A DNA stretch of 64,000 bases from a bacterium 1xD42-67 (GTDB lineage: Bacteria; Bacillota; Clostridia; Oscillospirales; Oscillospiraceae). Shown here piece by piece: positions 16,402 through 25,349 of this stretch; position 1 is the first letter of the stretch, and every line of letters starts with the position of its first letter. The DNA lies in contig RAYO01000004.1 in assembly GCA_003612335.1 (NCBI GenBank), positions 124,001 through 188,000 of the forward strand, in the 5' to 3' direction. Under the pieces are notes generated by a model that was given only the letters and a program-made list of their open reading frames with translations, was not told the DNA's origin and did not search any database. Both the position numbers and the translations under genes were made by a program.

Positions 16402-16875
16402 GTGAGAGACAGACTGCATGAGATGGAACTGATCTCCCGCCAATTCAGACAGGCCCATCGGGCGGCTGTACAGGCAGAACTGAATGCCGCCGGTCTGGGG
16501 GAGGTGGGCCACCCTATGCTGGTGTCCATCCTCCAGTCCGCTGAAGAGGATCCAAAGGGCCAGTGTCAGGCCCAGCGGGAGCTGGCCGACCTGCTCCACG
16601 TCTCCCCCGCCGCTGTAGCAAACTCCCTCAAGTGCCTGGAGCGGGACGGCTACATCCGCCGGGAGCCCTGGCAGAAGGACGCCCGACGCAACCGGGTCCT
16701 GCTCACAGAGAAGGGGCTCCAGGCGGTAGAGGGCTGCAGGGATGTGTTCCGGCGGGTGTCCGCCCGGATGCTGGCCGGCTTCTCTCTGGAGGAATTCGCC
16801 CAGCTCATGGACTTCCAGCGCCGGATGCTGGACAACCTTCTCTCCTCCGTCCCCAAGACACAAGAAAAGGAGTGA
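16402..16875 (+). CDS. MarR-family transcriptional regulator
   Basis: 157-residue winged-helix regulator. Start chosen at GTG 16402, with GGAAGGGG eight bases upstream; a TTG at 16381 and an ATG at 16423 are alternatives. The DNA-binding part shows QRELADLLHVSPAAVANSLKCLERDGYIRRE (residues about 57-88, recognition helix around AAVANSLKCLE) and the wing DARRNRVLLTEKG. It is the first gene of an operon with two ABC exporter half-transporters and almost certainly represses it through the palindrome over the promoter. The inducing ligand is probably a substrate of the exporter. Confidence 0.92.
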   Translation: MRDRLHEMELISRQFRQAHRAAVQAELNAAGLGEVGHPMLVSILQSAEEDPKGQCQAQRELADLLHVSPAAVANSLKCLERDGYIRREPWQKDARRNRVLLTEKGLQAVEGCRDVFRRVSARMLAGFSLEEFAQLMDFQRRMLDNLLSSVPKTQEKE

Positions 16876-16882
16876 TCATACC

Positions 16883-18616
16883 TTGCTTTCCCTGTTCCTG
16901 ACCCATTTGGAGGGCTATAAAAAGGACGCTGTCAAGGCGCCGATCTTGATCATATTAGAGGTCATCTGTGAGCTGCTCCTCCCCCTGGTGATGGCAGAGA
17001 TCGTAGATACGGCTATCCCTTCCCAGGACACCGGCTATATCTTCGCCCTGGGGGGCCTCATGCTGCTCCTGGCCACAGTCTCTATGGCTTGCGGCGTACT
17101 GGCCGCCAAATATGCCGCTTTCGCCAGCCAGGGCTTTGGCGCCGACCTGCGCCAGTGCCTGTTCGACAAGGTGCAGGACTTCTCCTTCGCCGATATCGAC
17201 CGCTTCTCCTCCGCCTCCCTCATCACCCGTATGACCAACGATGTGAACGCCATGACCATGATGCTGGCCATGGGACTGCGGATGCTGGTCCGGGCCCCGG
17301 TGATGCTCATCGCCGCGCTGGGGGTCAGCCTGTACCTCAACGCACGGCTGGCCGTGATCCTGCTGGTCATCATCCCGCTGATGGTGTTGGCCATCGCCGT
17401 ACTGATGAAGATCTGCACCAAGCTCTTCGAGGTGATGCAGAAGAAGATCGATGGGCTGAACAACGTCCTCCAGGAAAATCTGGTGGCTATCCGGGTGGTG
17501 AAGGCCTTCGTCCGGGAAGATCACGAACGGGAGAAGTTCGACCGCTCCAGCGACGAACTGATGACCGCTGGCCTCACCGTCGGGATGCGGATCATCGCCA
17601 TCATGCCCATCATGATGCTGTGTATGAACGGGGCCACCCTGGCCGTCCTCTACTTCGGCGGAAAAATGGTCATGGGGGCAACCTTCGAGCTGGGCGATCT
17701 GAACGCCTTTCTCAGCTATATCATGCAGGTGCTGATGAGCGTGATGATGGTAGCCATGTCTCTGCTCCAGCTCTCCCGGGCCCAGGCCTGCGCCCGGCGG
17801 ATCAACGAGGTGCTCACCGCCGTCCCCTCCGTTCAGAACAAGGAGGACACCCCCTCCCTCCCCGCCCCCAGGGGCCGGGTGGAGTTTAAGGATGTGTCCT
17901 TCAAATACGCCGCCGAGGGTGCCGGGGACGACGTGCTGTCCCACATCAGCTTTACCGTGGAGCCCGGAAAATTTGTCGCCATCGTGGGGGGCACCGGCAC
18001 CGGCAAGTCCTCCCTGGTCAACCTGATCCCCCGGTTTTACGACGTCACCGCCGGCTCCGTCCTGGTGGACGGGATAGATGTGCGGGACTACCCCCTGGAG
18101 GAGCTGCGGGAGCGGATCGGCATGGTGCTCCAGACCAACATCCTCTTTACTGGAACCATCCGGGAAAATTTGCTGTGGGGCAGGCCGGACGCCACCGAGG
18201 AGGAGATCGTCCAGGCAGCCAAGGACGCCCAGGCCTATGACTTCATCATGGGCCTCCCCGACGGCTTCGATACTCAGCTGACCCAGGGGGGCACCAACCT
18301 CTCCGGCGGGCAGAAGCAGCGGCTGTGCATCGCCCGGGCCATGCTCCGCGATCCTGCCATCCTCATCCTGGACGACTCCACCTCCGCCGTGGACTCGGCC
18401 ACTGAGGCGGCCATCCGGGAGTCCTTCCACAAGAATCTCAAGGACACTACCGTCATCATCATCGCCCAGCGGATCTCCTCGGTGCAGTACGCCGACGAGA
18501 TCCTCATCCTGGACGACGACCACATCGCCGGCCGGGGCACTCACGAGGAGCTGCTGGCCAGCAGCAAGATCTATCAGGAGATCTGCCGGTCTCAGCAAGA
18601 GGGGGTGGGCGGCTGA
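16883..18616 (+). CDS. Heterodimeric ABC exporter, degenerate-site subunit
   Basis: Type IV (LmrA/BmrC-like) half-transporter: six membrane spans (about 1-320) fused to an ATPase domain (about 335-577). Start chosen at TTG 16883, because AAAAGGAGTGA lies seven bases upstream and the longer ORF reads back into marR in another frame. The nucleotide domain has Walker A GGTGTGKS, signature LSGGQKQR and Walker B LILDDSTSAVD, where Asp replaces the catalytic Glu. That marks the non-hydrolysing site of asymmetric exporters such as BmrCD or TM287/288. The stop overlaps the next start by one base (TGATG). Substrate unknown; drug or peptide export is likely given MarR control. Confidence 0.93.
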   Translation: MLSLFLTHLEGYKKDAVKAPILIILEVICELLLPLVMAEIVDTAIPSQDTGYIFALGGLMLLLATVSMACGVLAAKYAAFASQGFGADLRQCLFDKVQDFSFADIDRFSSASLITRMTNDVNAMTMMLAMGLRMLVRAPVMLIAALGVSLYLNARLAVILLVIIPLMVLAIAVLMKICTKLFEVMQKKIDGLNNVLQENLVAIRVVKAFVREDHEREKFDRSSDELMTAGLTVGMRIIAIMPIMMLCMNGATLAVLYFGGKMVMGATFELGDLNAFLSYIMQVLMSVMMVAMSLLQLSRAQACARRINEVLTAVPSVQNKEDTPSLPAPRGRVEFKDVSFKYAAEGAGDDVLSHISFTVEPGKFVAIVGGTGTGKSSLVNLIPRFYDVTAGSVLVDGIDVRDYPLEELRERIGMVLQTNILFTGTIRENLLWGRPDATEEEIVQAAKDAQAYDFIMGLPDGFDTQLTQGGTNLSGGQKQRLCIARAMLRDPAILILDDSTSAVDSATEAAIRESFHKNLKDTTVIIIAQRISSVQYADEILILDDDHIAGRGTHEELLASSKIYQEICRSQQEGVGG

Positions 18617-20682
18617 TGCCAGGACCAAATCGCTCTCCAAGAGGGGGCTATGTCAAGCCCAAGAATATGCGGAAGACTATGAGCCGGCTGGTGGGCTACC
18701 TCACCAAGAGCAAGCTGCCTCTGCTCTTCGTCCTGCTGTGTCTGCTGGTGTCCGTGGGCACCAATCTGGGCGGGTCGTATCTGATGCGGCCCATCATCAA
18801 CGACTTCATCTGGTCGGGCTGCACCGACTTCGCCGGACTGGGGCTGGCCATCCTCCAGCTGGCTGGGATCTATCTGCTGGGCTGTCTGGCCACCTACGGC
18901 CAGTCGGCCATGATGGTCCGGCTGGCGGAGAAGGGGGTCAACCGGCTGCGCAAGGACCTGTTCGATAAGCTCCAGCAGCTCCCTCTGTCCTATTTCGACC
19001 AGCATCCCCATGGGGAGCTGATGAGCCGCTTTACTAACGACGCAGACAATGTACAAACAGCTCTCCAGCAGAGCGTGGTCTCTTTGTTCTCCAGCTGTCT
19101 GATGTTCGTAGGGCTGGTGGCCCTTATGCTTGCGATCAACTGGAAGCTGTTTCTGGTCACCGTCCTGGTGCTGGCCCTCACCATGTTCCTCTTTCAGCAG
19201 CTGGGAGGGCGCAGCCGGAAATATTACCAGAAGCAGCAGGCCGCCCTAGGGGCAGTCAACGGCGAGATCCAGGAGACCATCGAGGGACTGAAGGTGGTGA
19301 AGGCCTTCACCCACGAGGAGGCGGCCAAGGACAAGTTCCGGGAACTGAACACCGCCTATCGGGACGCCGCCCAGCGGGCCAACTTCTACTCCACCATGAT
19401 CATGCCGGTGGCGGGCAACCTGATGAACATCAGCTATGCCCTCACCGCCGCCTTCGGCGGACTGCTCTCCGTCCTCCAGGGCTTCGACCTGGGGGGGCTG
19501 GCCATCTACCTCAACTACTCCCGGCAGGTGGGCCAGCCTCTGAACCAGATCTCCCAGCAGATGACCACCCTCCTGTCTGCCATAGCGGGTGCGGAACGTA
19601 TCTTTGAAGTGATGGACACTCTTCCCGAGGTGGATGAGGGCTCTGTCACCCTAGTAGCGGCGGAGAAGGACGCCAACGGCACCCTCTCCCTCTTCACCGG
19701 TCCCGGCCGGCCCCAGACCTGGGCCTGGAAGACCCCTCGGGACAACGGCATGGAGCTGGTCCCTGTCTTCGTGGGCGAAGACGAGGTCCTCACCGAGATC
19801 GCCGACCCGGAGTCCGTCCCCGACCCAGCCCTGCTGGCCGACCACGGGTGGGCCTGGAAGTACCCCGGCCCCGACGGGTCCATGGGCCTCCACCTGATCC
19901 GGGGCACCGTGCGCAATGTCCCCGGGGAGGACTACTGCCTCACCGAGCTGCGGGGGGCTGTGCGGTTCCGCGATGTGGATTTCTCCTATGTCCCAGGAAA
20001 ACGGATCTTGAAGGGCGTGTCAGTCTATGCCGATCCCGGCCAGAAGATCGCCTTCGTGGGCTCCACCGGCGCGGGCAAGACCACCATCACCAACCTGATC
20101 AACCGCTTCTATGAGATCGAGGGCGGGCTCATCACCTACGACGGCATCGACGTGAAGGCCATCCGCAAGGACGACCTGCGCCGCTCTCTGGGGGCGGTGC
20201 TCCAGGACACCCACCTCTTCACTGGCACCATCATGGACAACATCCGCTACGGCCGGCTGGACGCCACCGACGAGGAGTGTGTCGCCGCCGCCAAGAGCGC
20301 CAACGCCCACTCCTTCATCCGCCGTCTGCCCGAGGGCTACCAGACCCAGGTCACCGGCGACGGAGCCAACCTGTCCCAGGGCCAGCGGCAGCTGCTGGCC
20401 ATCGCCCGGGCCGCCGTAGCCGACCCGCCGGTGATGATCCTGGACGAGGCCACCTCCTCCATCGACACCCGGACCGAGGCCCTGATCCAGCAGGGCATGG
20501 ACGCCCTCATGGAGGGGCGGACGGTATTCGTCATCGCCCATCGGCTGTCCACTGTGCGCAACTCCAACTGCATCGTGGTCATCGAGCACGGAGAGATCGA
20601 AGAGAAGGGCAGCCATGAACACCTTTTGAAGGAACAGGGCCGGTACTACCGGCTGTACACCGGGCAGTTCCAGCTGTCTTGA
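18616..20682 (+). CDS. Heterodimeric ABC exporter, catalytic-site subunit with linker insertion
   Basis: Partner half-transporter of 688 residues. Membrane domain about 25-330, ATPase domain from about 447, with Walker A GSTGAGKT (482-489), signature LSQGQRQ and a complete Walker B MILDEATSSID. Between the two domains lies an insertion of roughly 100 residues (about 343-446) containing two WAWK-type segments (TWAWK 368-372 and GWAWK 411-415), where canonical exporters have a short linker. I recall a single WAWKHPH-type insertion in related clostridial exporters; two such segments are less familiar. The start is one base overlapping the upstream stop. Forms an obligate pair with the preceding gene. 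Confidence 0.93.
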   Translation: MPGPNRSPRGGYVKPKNMRKTMSRLVGYLTKSKLPLLFVLLCLLVSVGTNLGGSYLMRPIINDFIWSGCTDFAGLGLAILQLAGIYLLGCLATYGQSAMMVRLAEKGVNRLRKDLFDKLQQLPLSYFDQHPHGELMSRFTNDADNVQTALQQSVVSLFSSCLMFVGLVALMLAINWKLFLVTVLVLALTMFLFQQLGGRSRKYYQKQQAALGAVNGEIQETIEGLKVVKAFTHEEAAKDKFRELNTAYRDAAQRANFYSTMIMPVAGNLMNISYALTAAFGGLLSVLQGFDLGGLAIYLNYSRQVGQPLNQISQQMTTLLSAIAGAERIFEVMDTLPEVDEGSVTLVAAEKDANGTLSLFTGPGRPQTWAWKTPRDNGMELVPVFVGEDEVLTEIADPESVPDPALLADHGWAWKYPGPDGSMGLHLIRGTVRNVPGEDYCLTELRGAVRFRDVDFSYVPGKRILKGVSVYADPGQKIAFVGSTGAGKTTITNLINRFYEIEGGLITYDGIDVKAIRKDDLRRSLGAVLQDTHLFTGTIMDNIRYGRLDATDEECVAAAKSANAHSFIRRLPEGYQTQVTGDGANLSQGQRQLLAIARAAVADPPVMILDEATSSIDTRTEALIQQGMDALMEGRTVFVIAHRLSTVRNSNCIVVIEHGEIEEKGSHEHLLKEQGRYYRLYTGQFQLS

Positions 20683-20695
20683 CCCCCAATGACGC

Positions 20696-20730
20696 CCCGC
20701 CCGCCTCCAAAGGAGGCGGGCGGGCTTTTT
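20696..20730 (+). terminator. Terminator of the ABC exporter operon
   Basis: Thirteen-bp GC stem (GCCCGCCTCC-AAA-GGAGGCGGGC core) followed by C and five T, 14 bases after the stop. Confidence 0.93.
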
Positions 20731-20814
20731 CCGCGCACCATCCGGCCCGACGAACATAAGATAGTGCAGCACCATTTGAAAGGAGGCTGCTGGAACCTTC
20801 GTTCCTTGCTATAT

Positions 20815-21750
20815 ATGGACACTTCTCAATACTTCCTCTCCCCTCCGGGCCGGATCGACCGCACAGAAGCGGTGATCCCCCTGCCCTTCCCCGGAGAGGG
20901 CGGCCCGGTCTATCCGGGAGACGACATCGCCTCAGAGCCCACGATCCCTCTGCCCTTCCCTGGTGAGGGCGGACCGGTCTATCCCGGGGACGATATCATC
21001 GTAGAACCTGTGATCCCTCTGCCCTTCCCCGGGGAGGGCGGCCCGGTCTATCCGGGGAACAACAACGGGACGGTCATCCTGCCAGGGGTCATCCGTCCGC
21101 CTCAATCCGGCACAGCCAGAACACGCTTCCTCAATGCGGCCTATGGCTATCCGTCCTTCCGGATCTCTATCGGGGGCCGCCAGTTCACGAACTGGCTGGA
21201 CTATGCCTCCGTCACCGGCTACGGACGGGTCCGCACCGGCTATCACACGGTGACTGTCATGGGTCGGAACGGGCGGATCTATCTCCAAAAGACCATGCCC
21301 TTCCATACCAACGGCCTGACTACCATGGCCATCATCCGGACTGCCGGCGGACTGGACCTCCTCCAGATCCCCGACAGCTGCTGTCCCCCCTCCAACGGCT
21401 GGTCCAGCTTCCGGGTGGTCCATCTGGCCTACAACAGCGGTCCGCTGGATGTCCTGATGAGCGACGGCCGAGTGGTCTACGGCGACCTGCGGTACAAGGA
21501 AGCCGCCGCCTTCCGGCGCATCATGCCCGGGATCTACCGCTTCTTCTATGCCGATACCGACCTCACCCCCATGCCCGGCGGTCTGGACATCGAGGGACTG
21601 GATCCCGCCTGGCTGGACATCTACCCGCCCCACGAGACCTTTGGCTCCCTCTACCTGAATGTGTCCAGCGGAGAGATCTATACCATCTATCTGCTCCAAT
21701 CCGGCAGCGGCCGCGATCAGATCCAGAATCTGATCCTGGTGGACCGATGA
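20815..21750 (+). CDS. DUF4397-domain protein with three proline/glycine repeats
   Basis: The start is uncertain: ATG 20815 is adopted, but AAAGGAGG at 20779-20786 is 28 bases away and a TTG at 20806 is in frame, so initiation may be at either. The N-terminal part holds three tandem 23-residue units, each beginning IPLPFPGEGGPVYPG after one variable residue (encoded by 69-bp repeats from 20872). The rest is a DUF4397 beta-sandwich (RTRFLNAAYGYPSFRISIGG, HTVTVMG, WSSFRVVHLAYNSGPLDVLM). No signal peptide or anchor is visible. DUF4397 proteins are often secreted or surface-associated, so export by another route or a spore-coat location are possibilities, but function is unknown. Confidence 0.8.
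   Translation: MDTSQYFLSPPGRIDRTEAVIPLPFPGEGGPVYPGDDIASEPTIPLPFPGEGGPVYPGDDIIVEPVIPLPFPGEGGPVYPGNNNGTVILPGVIRPPQSGTARTRFLNAAYGYPSFRISIGGRQFTNWLDYASVTGYGRVRTGYHTVTVMGRNGRIYLQKTMPFHTNGLTTMAIIRTAGGLDLLQIPDSCCPPSNGWSSFRVVHLAYNSGPLDVLMSDGRVVYGDLRYKEAAAFRRIMPGIYRFFYADTDLTPMPGGLDIEGLDPAWLDIYPPHETFGSLYLNVSSGEIYTIYLLQSGSGRDQIQNLILVDR
20872..21078 (+). repeat. Three tandem 69-bp coding repeats
   Basis: Units 20872-20940, 20941-21009 and 21010-21078, in phase with the reading frame. The first 48 bases or so of each are nearly identical and the last 20 diverge. Confidence 0.92.
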
Positions 21751-21800
21751 CCCCTCAGCCAAACCGCCCCCAAAAGCCGCGCTGACCATACCAACACAAA

Positions 21801-21830
21801 AAAGGAACACCGCTCCAGCGGTGTTCCTTT
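21801..21830. terminator. Bidirectional terminator between the DUF4397 gene and glnS
   Basis: Perfect 13-bp stem (AAAGGAACACCGC arm) with loop TCCA. Seven T follow on the minus strand for glnS, and three T on the plus strand. Confidence 0.92.
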
Positions 21831-21845
21831 CGATTCGCACGACGA

Positions 21846-23546
21846 TCACTTCCCGGCCTTGAAGCCGTCCTTCAGGCTGACCGCCCGGTTGAAGACCAGG
21901 GCGCCGGGCTTGGAATCCTTGGAGTCAGCGCAGAAATAGCCCAGACGCAGGAACTGGAATCGGTCCGCCGGCTGGGCAGAGGCCAGAGAAGCCTCCAGCT
22001 TGCAGCCCTCCAGCACCTCCAGGGAACCGGGATCCAGGCAGTCCAAAAAGTCCTTGTCACCGCCGTCGGGGTCCGGGTCGGCGAACAGGTTGTTATACAG
22101 CCGCACCTGGGCATCCACGGCAGTGGCGGCATCCGCCCAATGGATGGTGGCCCCCTTCACCTTCCGGCCGTCAGCGGGGTCTCCCCCCCGGCTGTCCGGG
22201 TCATACTCGGCGGTGATCTGGGTGATGTTCCCCGCCTCGTCGGTCTCATAGCCCACGCACTTGATCAGGTAGGCCCCCTTCAGCCGGCACTCCGGGCCGC
22301 CGGGATACAGCCGCTTATACTTGGGCACGGGCTCAGGGAGGAAGTCCTCCGCCTCCACCCACAGCTCCCGGGAGAAATCCACCTCCCGCGTCCCTGCGGA
22401 GGGGTCCAGAGGGTTGTTTTCCACCGTAAGCTTCTCGTGCTGGCCGGCGGGGTAGTTGGCAATCACCAGCTTGACGGGCCGCAGGACAGCCATCACCCGC
22501 TTCGCGTGGTCGTTCAGGTCCTCCCGCAGGCAGTGCTCCAAAAAGCCGTACTCCACGGTAGAGGTGTTCTTGGCCACCCCGATCCGGTCGCAGAAGCTGC
22601 GGATAGCGGCAGGCGTATAGCCCCGGCGGCGCAGGCCGCACAGGGTCGGCATACGGGGGTCGTCCCAGCCGGAGACATATCCCTCTTCCACCAGCTTGCG
22701 CAGCTTCCGTTTGGACATGACCGTATAGTTGATCCCCAGCCGGGCAAACTCGATCTGCCGCGGCTTGGAGGGCACGTCGGTATTGTCGATCACCCAGTCA
22801 TACAGGGGCCGGTGGTCCTCATACTCCAGCGAGCACAGGGAGTGGGTGATGCCCTCCAGAGCGTCCTGGATGGGGTGGGCGAAGTCATACATGGGGAAGA
22901 TACACCACTTGGTGCCCTGGCGGTGGTGCTCGATATAGCGGATCCGGTAGAGCACCGGGTCCCGCATGTTGAAGTTGCCGCTGGCCAGGTCGATCTTGGC
23001 CCGGAGGGTATACTTCCCCTCGGGGAACTCCCCTGCCTTCATCCGCTGGAAGAGATCCAGATTCTCCTCCACGGGCCGGTCCCGCCAGGGGGAACGGGCA
23101 GGGGTGTTCACGTCTCCCCGGTACTCCCGGAACTGCTCCGGGGTGAGCTCACAGACATAGGCCAGGCCCTTCCTGATCAGGCCGATGGCCAGCTCGTAGG
23201 TCTTTTCAAAATAGTCGCTGCCGTAGAAGAACCGGTCCCCCCAGTCGAAGCCCAGCCAGTGGATATCCTCCTGGATGGCGTCCACGAACTCGGTGTCCTC
23301 CTTGGCGGGATTGGTGTCGTCCATGCGCAGGTTGCAGATCCCGCCGAACTTCTCGGCAGAACCGAAGTCGATGATGAGGGCCTTGCAGTGGCCGATATGC
23401 AGGTATCCGTTGGGCTCGGGCGGGAAGCGGGTGTGGACCTGCATCCCGGCGCAGCGGCCCCCCTCGGAAATATCCTCCTGGATGAACTGGTGGATAAAGT
23501 TTTGGCTCTCTCCCTCTTCCAGGGCGGTCTTGATCTCATCAGACAT
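21846..23546 (-). CDS. glnS: Glutaminyl-tRNA synthetase
   Basis: Charges tRNA-Gln directly with glutamine. The 566 residues carry the class I signatures PPEPNGYLHIGHCKA (42-56) and the KMSKS equivalent VMSKRKL, the family RMDDTNP segment and a C-terminal anticodon-binding beta-barrel ending LVFNRAVSLKDGF. Length is typical of bacterial GlnRS. GGAGGAGAG precedes the start. A near-consensus promoter lies 30 bases upstream. Presence of GlnRS means that Gln-tRNA need not be formed through GatCAB amidation, although both routes can coexist. Confidence 0.97.
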   Translation of the reverse strand: MSDEIKTALEEGESQNFIHQFIQEDISEGGRCAGMQVHTRFPPEPNGYLHIGHCKALIIDFGSAEKFGGICNLRMDDTNPAKEDTEFVDAIQEDIHWLGFDWGDRFFYGSDYFEKTYELAIGLIRKGLAYVCELTPEQFREYRGDVNTPARSPWRDRPVEENLDLFQRMKAGEFPEGKYTLRAKIDLASGNFNMRDPVLYRIRYIEHHRQGTKWCIFPMYDFAHPIQDALEGITHSLCSLEYEDHRPLYDWVIDNTDVPSKPRQIEFARLGINYTVMSKRKLRKLVEEGYVSGWDDPRMPTLCGLRRRGYTPAAIRSFCDRIGVAKNTSTVEYGFLEHCLREDLNDHAKRVMAVLRPVKLVIANYPAGQHEKLTVENNPLDPSAGTREVDFSRELWVEAEDFLPEPVPKYKRLYPGGPECRLKGAYLIKCVGYETDEAGNITQITAEYDPDSRGGDPADGRKVKGATIHWADAATAVDAQVRLYNNLFADPDPDGGDKDFLDCLDPGSLEVLEGCKLEASLASAQPADRFQFLRLGYFCADSKDSKPGALVFNRAVSLKDGFKAGK

Positions 23547-23576
23547 GGGCTTCTCTCCTCCTTTGTCGATGGGGCT

Positions 23577-23605
23577 ATTTTACACCAGGACGCCCGTCCT
23601 TGCAA
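23577..23605 (-). promoter_or_regulatory. glnS promoter
   Basis: On the minus strand TTGCAA (23600-23605), 17 bases, TAAAAT (23577-23582). No T-box or other leader element is present; the transcript starts about 25 bases before the ATG. Confidence 0.82.
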
Positions 23606-23649
23606 GTATTTTCGCTCCCCTTTTCCGATCGCGTAGACACGCCCCCCAT

Positions 23650-24210
23650 CTACATGGGCTTCAGGCCCCGATCCAGCCTGTCCGCGATCCACGCGATCCG
23701 CTTTTCCCGTCCGGCCTCTGTTTTGGCATCCAGATAGGCCCGCGTATAGGTCTTCTTCACCGAAGGGGACATGGTCTGAAAATGGGTCCAGGCCGGCTCA
23801 TGTCCCTCCAGCATGGCAGACAGCTGGGCGATCTGCTCTTCGGTCACCGCTGCGGGGCCAGGAGCGTACCACTGGCCGTTCTTCTTGGCCTCCTCGATCT
23901 TCTCCCGTCCGGATCCAGTCATGAGGCCCCGCTCCTCTAAGCTCTGGACCAGCGCCTTGTTCTTCTCTGACCACTTGCTCCCCCCTCGGCGCTGGGAAAA
24001 ATATTTCTTATAGGTCGTATCGTCGATACGCTGCATCTGTCCGTCGATCCATCCAAAGCAGAGGGCCTCCTCCAGGGCCTCTCCCGCCGTTACCGTCTTT
24101 GGCCCGCCGGCTTTGCCGAACAGGAGCCAGATGCCGGAGCTGGACCGGCAATGCTCCATGAGCCAGCTCCGAAAGGCCCCTCTGTCGTCAAATCTCATGA
24201 TATCATCCAT
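23650..24210 (-). CDS. YdeI/OmpD-associated family protein
   Basis: 186-residue member of the YdeI family (often labelled bacteriocin-protection protein). Start chosen at ATG 24210, with AAAGGAG six bases upstream; the longer reading runs into the divergent promoter region. Family signatures are RSWLMEHCRSSSGIWLLFGK, LEEALCFGWIDGQ (catalogued as the core motif), RRGGSKWSEKNKALV and the C-terminal R/K-rich TEAGREKRIAWIADRL. Its biochemical role is not established in Gram-positive bacteria. Monocistronic and divergent from the thioredoxin reductase-like gene. Confidence 0.88.
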   Translation of the reverse strand: MDDIMRFDDRGAFRSWLMEHCRSSSGIWLLFGKAGGPKTVTAGEALEEALCFGWIDGQMQRIDDTTYKKYFSQRRGGSKWSEKNKALVQSLEERGLMTGSGREKIEEAKKNGQWYAPGPAAVTEEQIAQLSAMLEGHEPAWTHFQTMSPSVKKTYTRAYLDAKTEAGREKRIAWIADRLDRGLKPM

Positions 24211-24293
24211 GATGCGCTCCTTTCCTGTCTGATCCGTGGCCGATCCCTCCGATCTCAGCACGAGATCGGATCGAATCTGTTGTCGTAAAACTC

Positions 24294-24322
24294 TTGTTCC
24301 CGCCGGGAAAAAGGGGTATAAT
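24294..24322 (+). promoter_or_regulatory. Promoter of the thioredoxin reductase-like/thioredoxin pair
   Basis: TTGTTC (24294-24299), 17 bases, consensus TATAAT (24317-24322). A leader of about 115 bases follows. Confidence 0.7.
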
Positions 24323-24445
24323 AGGGCTGTTGAGACCAGACCGCAGGGGGCGGCTCCAGGGCTCCGTTCCCAGATCCCCCTCCTGCCGGCCTGCATCATC
24401 GAACATATCGGGGCGTCGATCCGCGCCCCCTCCTGGGAGGTCACC

Positions 24446-25300
24446 ATGGTCTATGACATCATCGTATTAGGCTCCGGTCCGGCGGGGCTGGCGGCGGCGG
24501 TCGCCGCCCGTGGCCGGGGCAAGAGCGTCCTGGTCATCGGGACCCGCTGGCAGGACAGTCCGCTGGCCAAAGCGGAGCGGGTGGACAACTATCTGGGCCT
24601 CCCCGGCCGGACCGGCCTGGAGCTGCTGGAGGCGTTCCACCGCCACGCAGCGGACTTGGGCGCAGAGTCCATCGTGGGCAAGGTCCTGTCCGTGATGGCC
24701 TGGAAGGGCTTCTCCCTCTCCGTGGGCAGTCAGATCTTCCAGAGCAGGGCCCTGGTCCTGGCCCCTGGGGTGGTCCGGGATGTCAAGTACCCCGGCGAGG
24801 CGGGATACCTGGGCCGGGGGGTGAGCTACTGCACCACCTGCGACGGGATGCTCTATCGGAACAAACCGGTCACTGTGGTGGGCCTGGCCCCCGACGCCCC
24901 CCAGGAGGCCGGTCATCTGAAGGACCTGGGCTGTCAGGTGGTCTATGTCTCCCCCCACCAGCGGCCCGCAGAGCTGGCGGAGGACATCCCCTATGTGCAG
25001 GCCGGGAGGCTGGCCGTCAAGGGGGAGCAGACCGTCACCGGTCTGGAGGCGGACGGGGCCCTCCTCCCCTGCGACGGGATCTTCATCCTCCGCCGGGCGG
25101 TGGCCCCCGCCGACCTGCTGCCCGGCCTGGAGCTGGAGGAGGGCTCCATCAAGGTGGACCGGCAGATGGCCACCAACCTCCCCGGCGTCTTCGCCGCCGG
25201 GGACTGCACCGGCGCCCCCCTCCAGGCGGCCAAGGCGGTGGGGGAGGGCCACGTGGCTGGTCTGTCGGCCTGCGGATATCTGGACAGCGGCCCTGTATAG
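24446..25300 (+). CDS. Thioredoxin reductase-like flavoprotein lacking NADPH-binding motifs
   Basis: 284-residue flavoprotein with FAD motif VLGSGPAGLAAA (7-18), the redox-active pair in SYCTTCDGM (about 128-136) and the C-terminal FAD motif GVFAAGDCTGAPLQAAKAVGEG. In NADPH-dependent TrxB the central domain has GGGDSAxEEA and HRRxxxR; here the corresponding stretches read VGLAPDAPQEAG and VSPHQRPAE, so neither motif is present. This pattern resembles the ferredoxin-dependent flavin thioredoxin reductases (FFTR) described in Clostridium. It is followed 49 bases later by a thioredoxin gene, its likely substrate. GGGAGGT precedes the ATG. Assignment to FFTR is inference. Confidence 0.85.
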   Translation: MVYDIIVLGSGPAGLAAAVAARGRGKSVLVIGTRWQDSPLAKAERVDNYLGLPGRTGLELLEAFHRHAADLGAESIVGKVLSVMAWKGFSLSVGSQIFQSRALVLAPGVVRDVKYPGEAGYLGRGVSYCTTCDGMLYRNKPVTVVGLAPDAPQEAGHLKDLGCQVVYVSPHQRPAELAEDIPYVQAGRLAVKGEQTVTGLEADGALLPCDGIFILRRAVAPADLLPGLELEEGSIKVDRQMATNLPGVFAAGDCTGAPLQAAKAVGEGHVAGLSACGYLDSGPV

Positions 25301-25349
25301 GGCCGGCATCATCCAAAAAATATTTTACCAACAGAAAGGAACGACGATC

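Noticed and set aside
16742-16882. N-terminal extension of the first ABC exporter subunit
   Set aside because: It overlaps marR in another frame and has no membrane-domain similarity; TTG 16883 has a good ribosome site.
23547-23649. T-box leader for glnS
   Set aside because: The promoter lies only about 30 bases from the start codon, leaving no room for a T-box, and no T-box core sequence is present.
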